Positions 1-9,927 of a stretch of DNA of 64,000 nucleotides are shown one piece after another. The position numbers and the translations under genes were made by a program. The number at the start of each line of letters is the position of its first letter. The first letter of the stretch is position 1. The DNA is from Streptomyces sp. NBC_00525 (GTDB lineage Bacteria; Actinomycetota; Actinomycetes; Streptomycetales; Streptomycetaceae). Location of the stretch: the NCBI RefSeq assembly GCF_036346595.1, contig NZ_CP107835.1, forward strand, positions 62,001 to 126,000. Direction: 5' to 3'. Under the pieces are notes generated by a model, which was not told where the DNA came from, did not search any database, and saw only the letters and a program-made list of their open reading frames with translations.

Positions 1-3000
1 TCGGCCTCGTTGGTACTGCCGAAGCGCAGGCCCCGGAGCTTTCCGTTCCTGCTGTAGGCCTGGCTGAAGACATAGAGCAACGAGATCGGGTCCGGGTCGC
101 ACAAGTAGGCCGACAGCTCTTCCTTGCGCCGCATCCGCCCTTGCGGAAGGACCATGGGTTTCCACTGGTCGAGCTCGTCGATGTGCTCCAGTGACACCCG
201 CATGGTCTCGTCGCCGTCGCTGCCGCCCCAGTACATGAGGTGGGCGCGCGCGGCGTCGGCCGCCAGCACCCGGTCCCTCTCCCCGGAACACGTGATGTGG
301 GTGGTGCGCAGACGCAGGCCGACGAAGTCCTGTGCCTGGATGGGGGCGCCCGCGGCGGGAAGCGATCCGCGGTACAGCAGTCCCCAGGGGACGTGGTCGG
401 GCCCGTCGTCCTTCCAGTGGATACGGAGCCCGTCGCCCGGCGCCAGGCCCTTGATCAGGTCGTGGAAACGATGCTCCCTGGGGAAGAGCGCCGTGAACAA
501 CTGGCTGCCGGCCATGGCCAGCTCCCGTAAGTGCGAGCTGCCGGCGCTGCCGTTCCACGCCTGCTGGTCCTCGTCGGTCGCCGGAGCGCCGGGTACCGAC
601 CAGTCGGCGTTCGGTATGAAGCGACGCAGCCTGGCGGCTATGTCGTCGGCCGTGATGGCGTTGTAACGGTCCGAATGGTTCTGCCGGTAGGTCTCCAGGG
701 CGTCTTGTGCTTCCCGTACCCATTGGGCGACATCGCCCTCGGGCTGCCAGTTCTCGAAGCCCTTGCGTACGCGTCCGGGTTCGTCCCTGATGTCCAGCTG
801 CCAGAAGGCCTTCGGCGGCAGCAGGTTGAGCGTGAGGGTGTGGGCCGGCAGCTGCCAGTCGGACGGCACCTGCAGCGCCGTGTGTCTCGCCGCCACGCTG
901 CGGGTGCCGTGGACGGTGATCTTGGAAGCGGAGCGCTGGTTGGGAGGCCGGCGCTGCGATAACCGTGGGCGCGGAGGTGCCTCCGCCGGTCTGGCGGGCG
1001 GCAGGGTCGGCAGGGCGGCTTCGTCGTGCGGCGCGGGCCGGGGGGCCTGCTCCCGGGTGGGCAGTGCTTGGGCTGCGGACGTCCCGTGCGCCGGGGATGC
1101 GGAGGGCGGGGCCACCGGATCGACGGGGAACTCGATGGTGAGTTCCCGGTACAGGTCGCCGTCGACCATCACGAGCACGTCGATGCGGCTGATTCCCGGA
1201 CTCGTGGGCGTGATGGAGAGCAGACGTTCCTCGGAAGGCGCGTCCGGGAGGATCAGGAGATCGAACTCGACCGCCCATTCCGGCTGCTCCCCGGCGGTCG
1301 AGGGCTCCTCGTCGGCAGTTTCACCGGCGAGGGCGAGCTTGCACGACCTGGACAGGACGTACCAGCACGTGGGGAGACCGGCCGACGGGATCTCGTCCGG
1401 GCGGATGGCGCGGTCACCGGCCGCGCGGTTGTCGGGATGATCGGGGCCGACCTGGAAGCAGCCGGTGTAGGTCGTGTCCACCAGCAGCGGCTCATCGGGG
1501 TGGCCGGCGTCGGTGAACCAGAAGTTGATGACCTGTTCGTCGATCGCGTCGAGATCCTCGACGGTGACCGAGGGGTCGGGGCGTGAGGTGATGCCGTCCC
1601 GGTCGGGCCGGCCGTCCGGGAATTCACCGGGGTCCTCGCCGGGCACCGGCAATTCCGGCGGGACTCCCCCGCTGCCGCCCCGGCCGCCGGCGTCCGTCGC
1701 GGGCGTCGCGTCGGTGGCGGGCAGTTCTCCGTGCACCCGCGTCTCGGTGACAGGAATGCCGGACTCGGTGACAGCGAACTCGGATCTGTCGACGGGGTGG
1801 TGATCCGTGGCGGCTGGGTGATCGGTGGCGGCGACGGTCTCCAGGTACAGCGCGAGCGCCAGCTGTTCGAGCCGTTCCATGATGTCTTCGAGGGGCAGTC
1901 GCGCGGACAGCTCGACTTCCCCCTCGGTCAGCTGGGCCAGGGCTTGTGTCTCGTCCATGTCCAGGCGGCGGATCTGCTCGCGCACCCTGGCCAGACTCCG
2001 CAGGTCCCCCACCTTGGTGAAAATGGTCTCCGCCTGGTGCAGGGCGTCACGGGCACCGTCCTCGGTGCCGTTCAGGCGCCGCACGACGAAGAGGGTGAAC
2101 AGCGCCCGGGCCTCACCCTGCTGCCACCCGCTCCGGGCACTGAGCGCACGGGCGCGGTCCAGGCTGTCCAGCGCCCGGGGCAGTTCACCGCATGCGACGG
2201 CGACAATTCCCGACAGGTGCGCGAAGAGCGCCTCGGCCCGTCGGTCCCCCCGCTCGACAGCCCTCTTTCTGCCCACCTCGATGACGTGCTTCGCCGTGTC
2301 CGCGGCGGAACCGCCCAGGCTGAGGAGGTGGGCGGTCACGATGGTGGAGATCTGCGCCACCGCGTCCGGGTGGTCCGCGTCGAACTGTGTGCACGCCGCG
2401 AGGTTGTCGAGTTCGGCGGCGAGCCAGTCGGCCGCCTGGGCGGCGTCGTTCAGCGGCGGCGCGGAATCGGGGAGGGAGCTGCGCAGCTCCTCGACCGACT
2501 GCAGGCGGCTCTGCATGAGGTAGGCGGCCGTCGCGGTGCGCTGGTAGTAGTTGACCAGCCGCTGGAGGCGCTGTTCGCGTTCCTGTGCCGATTCGGGGTG
2601 GCTGTCCTCCCCTTCGGCCGCCGTGTCCAGGTAGGAGACGAGCAGGTCGTGCATGCGGAAGCGCCCCGGTGACACCTCGCTGAGCAGGCTGCGCTGGTAC
2701 AGGTTCTCGAGGTATTCGTTGGCACGGTCGACGGTCACGCCGGTGAGGACGGAGCAGGCTCGCTTTTCCAGGTCGGGGCCGGGGTGGAGGGAGAGTCCGC
2801 GCAGGAAGGCCTGCTCGGGCGGATCGAGGCTGCGTAAGGAGGTGGCGAGGGCCTGGCCCAGGGAACTCGTACCGATACTCGGTGCGATGAGCCGCCGGGA
2901 GAAGTGGTCGATGTCCGCGACCAGGCCGGTCACGGTCCACGTGGGGTGGGCTCTGAGCAGTCCGGAGACCGTGGACAGGGCCAGCGGGAGGTGACCGCAC

Positions 3001-4064
3001 AGGCGGGCGACCTCGGCCGACAGGGACGAGCTGGTGGCCACTCCTCGCTGGCGCAGCATCCTGTCGAAAAGCGCGGCGGATTCCTCGGGTCTGAGCACGT
3101 CGAGGGGGCGCGAGAGCGAGATCTCCGGCGCTTCCAGTCTCACCCGGCTCGTGATCAGGGTGAGGCAGCCGGGATAGCCGGGCAGGAGATGCTGCGCCTG
3201 GGAGAAGTCGGCGGCGTCATCGAGGATCAGCAGGACGTTGCGACTGGCCAGCCAGCTGCGCCACAGGCCGGCGCGCCCGTAGACGCTCGGCGGTTGTACG
3301 GGCAGGGGGATGCCTGCCGCCACGAGCAGGGAGCCGAGCATCTGTTCCGGCTCGGCGGGTGTGTCCGCGGGGGTGTGGCCCCGGAGGTTGATGAACAGTT
3401 GGCCGTCGGGGAATCGACTGGCCAGGGCGTGTGCCGCGTGGACGGCCAGGGCCGTCTTTCCCACACCGGGCATTCCGTGCAGGAGGACGACCGGGGATTC
3501 GCCGGTTCTGCTTCCGATGTCCAGCAGTTCGCGCAGTTCACGGTCCCGGCCCATGAAGGACGGCGGGTCCTGCGGGAGCATGCGGGCTGTTCCGAGCGGC
3601 ACTGTGGTGGTCATGTCCTGACGAGGAGCTGTGTGCACGGGGTGTCTGACGAGCGTGCCGATCGCGCGCCTGGGCTCGCCGGGCGGGGGAACGACTTCGT
3701 CGACCAGTTGCAGCAGCGCGAGGGAACGCAGGTCGGGGGCTTCGTCGCTTGCCGACGACGACGTCAGCAGGTCGATGAGAATCCCCTGCAATTCCCCATG
3801 GGCAGCCGAGTCCTGATTGACCAGGTCGTGCAGACGCCGCTGCAGGACCACGGTCACCTCGTGCTCGATGCGCCTGCTCTCCTCGGTCGCGACGGAAAGA
3901 ATCATTTCGCGGGCTTCGTCGAGTTCTTCGGTGACTTCACCGGCTTCCTGCGACCGCCCCCCGAGAAAGAGCTGCGTCATGCGGTCCCGCAGCTGTGGCC
4001 ACGCCTCCGTGGTCAGCGCGCCCACAATGGAAGCGGACGCCGCCGCGAGTAAAGCCGGATTCAT
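1..4064 (-). CDS. STAND (NB-ARC/TPR) NTPase with C-terminal CHAT-like domain, 3' end outside window
   Basis: ATG at 4064 follows a G-rich stretch; the frame is open to base 1 (1354 residues seen, C-terminus missing). Residues 1-100 hold a short hydrophobic N-terminus and a helical segment. The NTPase module has Walker A GMPGVGKT (197-204), Walker B NVLLILDDAAD (276-286), a TLITSR sensor motif (~300) and GHLPLAL (~355). Winged-helix and TPR-like helices follow to about residue 735, then a Pro/Gly/Asp-rich linker, a beta-rich segment and, from about 1130, a region like CHAT caspase-like peptidases, with PWGLLY at 1226-1231. Where CHAT proteases usually carry the catalytic His (a CHG-like motif) this protein reads SQAYSRNG (1334-1341); the Cys would lie off the window. 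STAND proteins are ligand-activated switches in signalling, conflict and antiphage defence. NTPase is clear, CHAT assignment tentative, function inferred. Confidence 0.75.
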   Translation of the reverse strand, partial: MNPALLAAASASIVGALTTEAWPQLRDRMTQLFLGGRSQEAGEVTEELDEAREMILSVATEESRRIEHEVTVVLQRRLHDLVNQDSAAHGELQGILIDLLTSSSASDEAPDLRSLALLQLVDEVVPPPGEPRRAIGTLVRHPVHTAPRQDMTTTVPLGTARMLPQDPPSFMGRDRELRELLDIGSRTGESPVVLLHGMPGVGKTALAVHAAHALASRFPDGQLFINLRGHTPADTPAEPEQMLGSLLVAAGIPLPVQPPSVYGRAGLWRSWLASRNVLLILDDAADFSQAQHLLPGYPGCLTLITSRVRLEAPEISLSRPLDVLRPEESAALFDRMLRQRGVATSSSLSAEVARLCGHLPLALSTVSGLLRAHPTWTVTGLVADIDHFSRRLIAPSIGTSSLGQALATSLRSLDPPEQAFLRGLSLHPGPDLEKRACSVLTGVTVDRANEYLENLYQRSLLSEVSPGRFRMHDLLVSYLDTAAEGEDSHPESAQEREQRLQRLVNYYQRTATAAYLMQSRLQSVEELRSSLPDSAPPLNDAAQAADWLAAELDNLAACTQFDADHPDAVAQISTIVTAHLLSLGGSAADTAKHVIEVGRKRAVERGDRRAEALFAHLSGIVAVACGELPRALDSLDRARALSARSGWQQGEARALFTLFVVRRLNGTEDGARDALHQAETIFTKVGDLRSLARVREQIRRLDMDETQALAQLTEGEVELSARLPLEDIMERLEQLALALYLETVAATDHPAATDHHPVDRSEFAVTESGIPVTETRVHGELPATDATPATDAGGRGGSGGVPPELPVPGEDPGEFPDGRPDRDGITSRPDPSVTVEDLDAIDEQVINFWFTDAGHPDEPLLVDTTYTGCFQVGPDHPDNRAAGDRAIRPDEIPSAGLPTCWYVLSRSCKLALAGETADEEPSTAGEQPEWAVEFDLLILPDAPSEERLLSITPTSPGISRIDVLVMVDGDLYRELTIEFPVDPVAPPSASPAHGTSAAQALPTREQAPRPAPHDEAALPTLPPARPAEAPPRPRLSQRRPPNQRSASKITVHGTRSVAARHTALQVPSDWQLPAHTLTLNLLPPKAFWQLDIRDEPGRVRKGFENWQPEGDVAQWVREAQDALETYRQNHSDRYNAITADDIAARLRRFIPNADWSVPGAPATDEDQQAWNGSAGSSHLRELAMAGSQLFTALFPREHRFHDLIKGLAPGDGLRIHWKDDGPDHVPWGLLYRGSLPAAGAPIQAQDFVGLRLRTTHITCSGERDRVLAADAARAHLMYWGGSDGDETMRVSLEHIDELDQWKPMVLPQGRMRRKEELSAYLCDPDPISLLYVFSQAYSRNGKLRGLRFGSTNEA

Positions 4065-4143
4065 ATACCCCCCGATCCGTCAACCTACTCATTCTAGGAG
4101 GAGTTCGCGTCGCGGGGAGCGCTTTCCGTGAAGTGCCCCGCCG

Positions 4144-4479
4144 TCACATTTCCGGGCTCGGCCCGGTCCGCCGGCGTTCCCGCCGCCGGGACAGGAATGC
4201 CGCGAGAACGGAGCCGACCACGAGGGGTCCGGCGACCCAGCGGATCACGTCCCCCGTCCAGCCCGGCTCCCGGCCGGCCATCAAGGCCAACGACTGCGCC
4301 GCGAGGCAGATTCCCAGCAGCACATAGCCGAGGCCCCACGCGCGGACCGCCCACACAGGTCCCTGGATCGGCTCCGGTGGCCGGCGCGGCCGGAGCACGG
4401 CCCGGCATCCCAGCCACACGCAGCCCAGGCCCAGAGCCGTACCGAGCACGTCCACGGCTGCGTCGAACACCTCTGTCAC
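4144..4479 (-). CDS. small three-helix membrane protein
   Basis: GTG at 4479 gives 111 residues with three predicted membrane helices (about 8-26, 46-66 and 77-95) and an Arg-rich cytoplasmic tail. An ATG further upstream (4535) is possible but would overlap the start region of the divergent gene. It ends 79 bases before the start of the STAND NTPase gene on the same strand, so the two are probably co-transcribed. No family was recognised. A membrane partner or anchor for the STAND protein is a reasonable guess from context only. Confidence 0.5.
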   Translation of the reverse strand: MTEVFDAAVDVLGTALGLGCVWLGCRAVLRPRRPPEPIQGPVWAVRAWGLGYVLLGICLAAQSLALMAGREPGWTGDVIRWVAGPLVVGSVLAAFLSRRRERRRTGPSPEM

Positions 4480-4538
4480 AGTCCGCCCCGTCCTTCTTCC
4501 GACGCCTGTTCTCGCAGTTCTCAGGGCAAACTGCATGC

Positions 4539-5159
4539 ATGGTCTCCGAAGAAGATACGTGCCGGGAGCGGCGGCACGATGTGGACCGTGCGCTGCGGGC
4601 GGCCCTCGCCGAGGCGCGCGATCTCCCGGACGCCTTCGCGTGTTCGTTCGCGAGGCTGGCGCTGGAGGCGGCGGCGCAACGCTTGCGGGCCGATGACCCG
4701 GCGGAGGCCCGGGAATGCCTGGACCTGCTGATCGGGCGGGGTGGGCAGGGCGCGGAGATCGCGGTGGGTTTCGCCGACGCGCTCGGAATCCCGCACGACG
4801 CCGCCCGGCGCACCGACCCTCCGCCCGCCCTCGACACACTGAGCCGGAAGACCGGACGGATCGGTATCGAGTCGGCGGACGAGGCGCTGAGGCGCCAGTC
4901 CCGGGCCGAGATCGTCAACGAGATCCTGGCGGGCGGGGCGGTGGCCGCGTCGTTCACGGCGGGCGCGGCGGTCTTGAAGGCCAAGCTGGAGGCGACCACC
5001 CAGCGGGAGAAGAACCGCATGGACACGGAGACCGAACGGCTGAGAATCGCGTCCGACGAGCGGATCGCGGGTCTTCAGGCACGCAGCGGCCGGCAGCCAC
5101 TGCCCGCGGCCGACGCCGACGCCGAGGACGACGCCGAGGACGACGAACCCGGGGCGTAG
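4539..5159 (+). CDS. hypothetical alpha-helical protein with Gly/Ala hydrophobic segment and acidic tail
   Basis: ATG at 4539 gives 206 residues; no good ribosome-binding site is visible, so the start is uncertain. The N-terminal half is helical and rich in Ala, Arg and Glu. A Gly/Ala-rich hydrophobic stretch (about 130-150, ILAGGAVAASFTAGAAVLKA) could insert in a membrane or form a helical hairpin; it is followed by a charged coiled-coil segment and a very acidic C-terminus. It is divergent from the small membrane protein, with start codons 60 bases apart, and may belong to the same locus. Not recognised as any named family. Confidence 0.55.
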   Translation: MVSEEDTCRERRHDVDRALRAALAEARDLPDAFACSFARLALEAAAQRLRADDPAEARECLDLLIGRGGQGAEIAVGFADALGIPHDAARRTDPPPALDTLSRKTGRIGIESADEALRRQSRAEIVNEILAGGAVAASFTAGAAVLKAKLEATTQREKNRMDTETERLRIASDERIAGLQARSGRQPLPAADADAEDDAEDDEPGA

Positions 5160-5204
5160 TGCGCGCCGTACGGCGACAGCTCCTCCGGCAGTGGGTGTGC
5201 CCCG

Positions 5205-6047
5205 CTACGTCCGGCTCAGGTCGGCCTGTACCAGGTCGTGGTCCGACCACGGGGTGAGATGTACCCGTTGCTCCTGCGGGGTGAAGCCGCGCAGGAAGAT
5301 GTAGTCGAACTTGCTGCGCCAATCGGTGGTCGGCTCGCACATGCCCGTCCCGGAGGGGCCGCATCCGGGGTCCGCGTCCTCGGCCAGGTCCCACATCACG
5401 GTGAGTTCGGGGGCGGGCGGCACCGCGTTGAAGTCGCCGAGGACGATCGTGCGGTCGTACGGGGCGATCGCCTCGGCCAGTACGGCGGTCTGCTCCACGC
5501 GGACCGATTGCTGTCTGCGCTCGGCCAGGTGCGTGTTGAACACCCGGACGCTCAGGCCGTCCACGAGGGTCGTGACGGCCAGGTAGCCGCGGTCCTCGGA
5601 CCCGCCGTCGGGGTACTCCACCTTCACCGGGTCGGTCATCGGGGCGGCCGAGAGGATCGCCTGGCCGTAGCCCCCCGGAGCCCAGGGCACGCCTCCGCAC
5701 CGGCTCCAGCTGGGCAGCACCGAGCCGTATTCGACGTGGTAGGCCAGCCCGTACCGGTACCGCAGGTAGTCGCGGATTCTCTCGACATCGCCCACGCACG
5801 CTTCCTGCAGGCCGATGACCTGGGGTGCGTACGTGGCGATCTCCGCCGCCCTGCCGCCGTTCTGGCCGCCTCCCCGGCAGGGGTTGCAGATGTTCCAGGT
5901 CATGACGCGGTTGGGCACGACCTCGTCGGGGGCGCCGGCCGGCAGCGGTCCGGGCGTGTAGGCGCTGCTCGACACGCTGGGGCCGGCGAGCAGCAGGCAG
6001 GCCATGATCAGCGCGCCCGCGAGCCACCGCGCGCCGGTTCGGGTCAC
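5205..6047 (-). CDS. secreted endonuclease/exonuclease/phosphatase (EEP) family protein
   Basis: GTG at 6047 is preceded by AAGGAG at good spacing; 280 residues. A Sec signal peptide occupies about 1-29. EEP catalytic motifs appear in order: TWNIC (Asn52), LQEA (Glu82), FNTHLA (His173), LGDFNA (Asp205, Asn207), KFDYIFLRG (Asp248) and WSDHD (Asp269, His270), consistent with a metal-dependent phosphodiesterase or phosphatase. Four Cys in the mature protein could form disulfides. Relatives include extracellular DNases, sphingomyelinase-like and inositol phosphatase-like enzymes; the substrate cannot be read from the sequence. Confidence 0.85.
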   Translation of the reverse strand: MTRTGARWLAGALIMACLLLAGPSVSSSAYTPGPLPAGAPDEVVPNRVMTWNICNPCRGGGQNGGRAAEIATYAPQVIGLQEACVGDVERIRDYLRYRYGLAYHVEYGSVLPSWSRCGGVPWAPGGYGQAILSAAPMTDPVKVEYPDGGSEDRGYLAVTTLVDGLSVRVFNTHLAERRQQSVRVEQTAVLAEAIAPYDRTIVLGDFNAVPPAPELTVMWDLAEDADPGCGPSGTGMCEPTTDWRSKFDYIFLRGFTPQEQRVHLTPWSDHDLVQADLSRT

Positions 6048-6137
6048 CTTCGGCTCCTTGACAGTAGACGCACACCCCCGTCCCCGGGGTCCGTGCCGCC
6101 CGAGCCTATGCGGCGGGGTGCGGCCGGTACGAGGCGG

Positions 6138-6863
6138 TCAGGCGCGTCGTGCGACGAAGACGAACTCCCTGCCCGGCCGGTCGGGCGCGTCGCGCACGTC
6201 GAGCGCCTCGTAGCCGTGGGCGGCCAGGTCGGCCCCGATCTCGTCGCGCTCCCGGAACCGCAGGGTCGAGTCCGACGTCAGCACCTGTCCGTCCACGGCG
6301 AAGACGTAGGTCCAGCGGAAGGTGACCAGGGGCGGGCTCACGTCGATCAGCCGGACCCAGCTCTCGACGGAGCCGACGCCCGGGATCTCCGTCACCCGGT
6401 AGGAGTTCTCGCGGTTCCACTCCTCCCAGGCGCGTCGGGCCGGGTCGCGGGTCTCGAAGACCAGGTGCCCGCCGGGCCGCAGGGCCTCGTGGGCCGCCCG
6501 CAGCGTCGTGTGCCAGGTGTCGGGGTCGGCGATGGCCTGGGCGACGTTCGCCGTCATCGTCGCGAGGTCGGCCCGAAGGGGCGGGAGGGCCGTGGCGTCC
6601 CCGCAGATCCAGCGCACTCGTTCGCCGCCCGGTTTGGTCCGGGCGACGTCGATGGACGCCCGGGCGGGATCGACGCCGACGACGTCGATCCCGCGGTCGG
6701 CCAGGAGGAGGGCGAACACCCCGGTGCCGCAGCCGATGTCCAGGACGCGGCGGGCCCCGAACTCTTCCGCCATCCGGAGGTAGGCGTCGAGGTCGCCGCG
6801 GTCGGGGTCGAGCGGGTCGTAGATCGCGGCGAGTCGTGGATGCCCGAAGCAGTCGTCAGCCAT
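6138..6863 (-). CDS. class I SAM-dependent methyltransferase
   Basis: ATG at 6863 gives 241 residues; longer in-frame forms begin in a low-complexity stretch and are unlikely. Methyltransferase motif I VLDIGCGTG is at 40-48, the acidic residue ending strand beta2 lies in VVGVDPA (61-67), and ICGDATALP (87-95) is motif II. The LRPGGHLVFETRD segment (128-140) is typical of Methyltransf_11/25 type enzymes. It follows the amine oxidase gene on the same strand, 115 bases downstream. The substrate is unknown. Confidence 0.85.
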   Translation of the reverse strand: MADDCFGHPRLAAIYDPLDPDRGDLDAYLRMAEEFGARRVLDIGCGTGVFALLLADRGIDVVGVDPARASIDVARTKPGGERVRWICGDATALPPLRADLATMTANVAQAIADPDTWHTTLRAAHEALRPGGHLVFETRDPARRAWEEWNRENSYRVTEIPGVGSVESWVRLIDVSPPLVTFRWTYVFAVDGQVLTSDSTLRFRERDEIGADLAAHGYEALDVRDAPDRPGREFVFVARRA

Positions 6864-6978
6864 GCGGCCGAACGTATGCGGCGCCGGCTCCGCGGAGCCA
6901 CCGGGTTTCGTATGGCGCGCCGCCTCCTCGGAGCGCCGCCCGCGGAGCGCCGCCCGCGCGGCGGCGCTCCGTCGTGCG

Positions 6979-8919
6979 TCAGCTCGCGTGCACCTCCAGG
7001 GCCGCGCGCACCGCCGACTCCAGCGCACCCTCGATCCAGGCGGGCTTGACGGAGGTGTGGCAGCCCGCGAAGTGCAGCGGGCCCTCCGCCGAGCGCACGT
7101 CGGCGAGGAGTTCGGTGTGCTGGCCGGGGAGCAGCACGGACGCCTCGCCGTAGGCGTACGGGTCGCGCATCCAGGACTGGGTGGCGCCGACGCCCGTGTA
7201 GAAGACCTCGATCCGCTGCCCGTACACGTCCTGGACGCCGCCCAGGGCGTGCGGGTAGCGCTCGTCGTCGTCCAGGGAGTCCCACTTCAGGGCGTCGTCG
7301 GCCCAGCTGTAGGAGGCCAGGAGGACGCCGCCCTTGCTGCCGGGGACCGGGTGGGAGGGCTGGTACATGAAGCGGTTGGCGTTGTCGGTGACCGAGCCGC
7401 CGCCGATGACGTGGGCGGCCTCGGGCTGGTTGCGCGCGGTCGCCCGGTACGCGGCGTAGTGGACGCGCTGGTTGGGCGGCAGGTGGCCGGCCGGGACCGA
7501 GGGGTGGGCGCCCAGCAGCGAGCCGTCCGCCGGGGCCTTGCCGAGGCGGTAGGCGTCGTAGAGGCCGGGCCGGATCGCGTCCAGTTCCCTCTTCCAGTCC
7601 TTCTCCTCGAACTCCCACCAGCGGCGGCTGAATTCGAGGAGGACCTTGGTGGCCGCGTCGTAGTGGACCTCGGTGATCGCGCGCCGCTTGCCGTACGAGA
7701 GCGGGGGCGTGATCGGGACGTGGCGCAGTCCGGAGAACGGCACGGTGATGATCGCCCGGTCTCCGGTGAAGGTCTGCCGCACGACCTTGCCGTCGCGGCC
7801 CTCCGACACCGTCTCGACCCGTACCCCGTCGTCGCCGTAGCTGATGCGGGCCGCCCGGCGGTCCAGGTGCACCAGCTTCCTGACCGGTGCGTACATCGCG
7901 TCGGCCAGCGTCGCCGTGCCCTCGGGCAGTTCGTAGAAGGCCGTGTCCGGGCTGATCAGGGCGGCGCCGATGAAGCTGTGGACGAAGGCCAGCGGGAGCC
8001 GGGATGTGAGGTTCTCGACGGTGCCGATCAGGTCGATGGTGCGCTCGTCGAGCTTGGCGGCCTCGGTGAGGAAGCGGAACATCGACCAGTGCCCGTAGCG
8101 CTGGATGACGCGGGCCCAGCCCTCGACCAGTTCCGAGCCCTCCTTGCCCTCGAACTCCGCGCGCACGGGGGCGAATGCCTCGCGGACGATGGTGGCGGCG
8201 GTCTTGTTCTCGAAGGCGGCGGGGACTTTGAAGGAACGGTTGACCGCCTGCGGCTTCTTCGCGTAGTCGGACTTGCGGACCCGGATGCCGTTGACGTGGA
8301 TCCAGGTGTGGTTGACGGGCTTCCCGGCCGGGTCCACGTCCACGAGGTGGAAGCGGCGGCGCTTGAGGCCGAGGCTGTCCATCAGCCCGGTGACGAGCGG
8401 GTGGCTGTCCGGGATGCGCATCGCCCCGGCCTCGGCGTACTGCTTCGGATCGGCGAATGGCGCCTTCGCGTGCTCGTGGCCGCCGGTGCGGAAGGTCTTG
8501 ATCCGGCCACCGACCCGGTTTCCGTTGGCCTCGATGACGGTGACGTCGTGTCCGGCGTCGTGGAGCAGCCGCGCGGAGGCGAGTCCGGCCGGTCCTGCGC
8601 CGACGATCAGCACCTTCTTGGGCGACTTGCGGCTGCGCGGCAGCCCCTTGGTCAGCAGGACGTCGCGGTAGTGCGGAATGAGGGAACGGTCCTGCTCGTC
8701 CCGGACGAGAATCGCGCGCGCGACGCCCAGACAGGCGCTCCAGTCGGAGCCGGGGGCCGCGAGCGGGGCGACGGCGGGAGCCGTGGGAACGGCGGCGCTC
8801 GCCGGCGTCGCGGTGGTGGTGAGGGCGGCGGCACCGGCCGCCGCGCCTGCGGCGGCGCCCGCGATCAGGGTGCGGCGGGAGGGCAGGTCGGACGTGGGTC
8901 CGGTGGGTTCGGTAGTCAT
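6979..8919 (-). CDS. Tat-exported flavin amine oxidase / L-amino-acid oxidase-like protein
   Basis: ATG at 8919; 646 residues. The N-terminus has a Tat signal (twin Arg at 15-16 in PSRRTLIAG, followed by an Ala/Gly-rich hydrophobic region). The FAD dinucleotide-binding motif [14 protein letters not shown] lies at 103-116, the ribose-binding Glu at 130, and the GG motif RVGGRIKTF at 135-143; the C-terminal region holds the second FAD-binding and substrate part. The family oxidises amines or L-amino acids to imines with release of H2O2. Tat export fits a folded, cofactor-loaded secreted flavoenzyme. A secreted L-amino-acid oxidase is the most likely role, by inference. Confidence 0.85.
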   Translation of the reverse strand: MTTEPTGPTSDLPSRRTLIAGAAAGAAAGAAALTTTATPASAAVPTAPAVAPLAAPGSDWSACLGVARAILVRDEQDRSLIPHYRDVLLTKGLPRSRKSPKKVLIVGAGPAGLASARLLHDAGHDVTVIEANGNRVGGRIKTFRTGGHEHAKAPFADPKQYAEAGAMRIPDSHPLVTGLMDSLGLKRRRFHLVDVDPAGKPVNHTWIHVNGIRVRKSDYAKKPQAVNRSFKVPAAFENKTAATIVREAFAPVRAEFEGKEGSELVEGWARVIQRYGHWSMFRFLTEAAKLDERTIDLIGTVENLTSRLPLAFVHSFIGAALISPDTAFYELPEGTATLADAMYAPVRKLVHLDRRAARISYGDDGVRVETVSEGRDGKVVRQTFTGDRAIITVPFSGLRHVPITPPLSYGKRRAITEVHYDAATKVLLEFSRRWWEFEEKDWKRELDAIRPGLYDAYRLGKAPADGSLLGAHPSVPAGHLPPNQRVHYAAYRATARNQPEAAHVIGGGSVTDNANRFMYQPSHPVPGSKGGVLLASYSWADDALKWDSLDDDERYPHALGGVQDVYGQRIEVFYTGVGATQSWMRDPYAYGEASVLLPGQHTELLADVRSAEGPLHFAGCHTSVKPAWIEGALESAVRAALEVHAS

Positions 8920-9125
8920 GCCGACACCCTGGGGGGCGCGAAACGGGGCGCATTACGCGAACGCGCGTAGATCGCCCCGGAATCACACGTGAGGGGGAGG
9001 AAACGGAGCCCCTCCCCCTCCCGCGCGGTGTCGCGCGTCAGGCGGGACTTTCGGAACACGCCCTAGGGTGCCCGGCATGAATCGCCGTGACGCCGCAGAA
9101 GCCCTCGCCCCTCGGGTGTGCGCCC

Positions 9126-9824
9126 ATGTCTGAACCCCATCCGCTCCTGGTCCGCTTCACCGATGCCGCCGAGGGCCGGTTCCCGCCGTGCGACGGCGGG
9201 GTGACCGTGCTGCCGCCGCTGCCCGGCGGGCTGGAGTGCTCCGTCGCGTTCACCGGGCACGCGGTCGTCGCCACCGCCCTGTCCGCCGCCGAGGTGCGTG
9301 CCGGGCGGCCCGACGGCTTCGGCGCCTCCCTGGCGCCCGGCTTCCTCCGCCGCCTCGCCGGGCCCGGCGGCTGGATCGACACCGTCGACGTCACCCTCAC
9401 CGCGCGCGGCACCGGCGGTCCGGCGCGCCTCCCCGAGTGGACGGAGGGTGCGGACTCCCACCCCCGCGTCCTGCGCGCCCGCGCCCTGCGGAGCGGGGTC
9501 ACGGTGCACGGCGACGCGCGGGGCCTCGTCACCCTGGCCGCCGGGCTCGCCGGGCGCCGCGAGCTGAGCATCGAGCTCCACGCCCCGGACGAGAAGGCCC
9601 GGGGGCACGGGCGCGGTCTCCTCACCGACGCGCTCTCCCTCGTACCGGAGGGTGAGCCGGTCTTCGCGGCCGTCGCCCCGGGCAACGCGCGTTCGCTGCG
9701 CGCCTTCCTGGGCTGCGGTTTCGTCCCGGTCGGCAGTGAGGTGCTGCTGCGGCCGGAGCGTCCGGCAACGGGCTGCGGGGCACCGGGCCTTGGAGCGCCG
9801 ACCGCGGTCGAAGAACAGCGATGA
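9126..9824 (+). CDS. GNAT-family N-acetyltransferase-like protein
   Basis: The ATG at 9126 is chosen (232 residues); an in-frame start at 9087 would add 13 residues. The C-terminal half has the GNAT fold: a beta4-like strand ELSIEL, then KARGHGRGLLTDAL resembling the acetyl-CoA-binding R/Q-x-x-G-x-G/A loop, and NARSLRAFLGCGFVPVGSEV, the usual N-x-x-S-x-x-x-F-x-x-x-GF helix-strand. The N-terminal 100 residues resemble the dispensable domain of Streptomyces two-part GNAT proteins. The acceptor is unknown. Confidence 0.75.
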   Translation: MSEPHPLLVRFTDAAEGRFPPCDGGVTVLPPLPGGLECSVAFTGHAVVATALSAAEVRAGRPDGFGASLAPGFLRRLAGPGGWIDTVDVTLTARGTGGPARLPEWTEGADSHPRVLRARALRSGVTVHGDARGLVTLAAGLAGRRELSIELHAPDEKARGHGRGLLTDALSLVPEGEPVFAAVAPGNARSLRAFLGCGFVPVGSEVLLRPERPATGCGAPGLGAPTAVEEQR

Positions 9825-9927
9825 TCGGGTTATAGAGTGATCGCCTCTGAGGGTGCGGCACCGGCCGGGGGCCGGGCCGACCGGGTCGGCGGCTCACCGC
9901 TCATGAGACCTGGGGAGGGTCTTTCGG

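Noticed and set aside
2185..3000. Arg/Pro-rich open frame on the minus strand within the STAND gene
   Set aside because: Lies in the wrong frame inside the STAND gene whose P-loop and other motifs are in the true frame; composition is typical of a GC-rich shadow.
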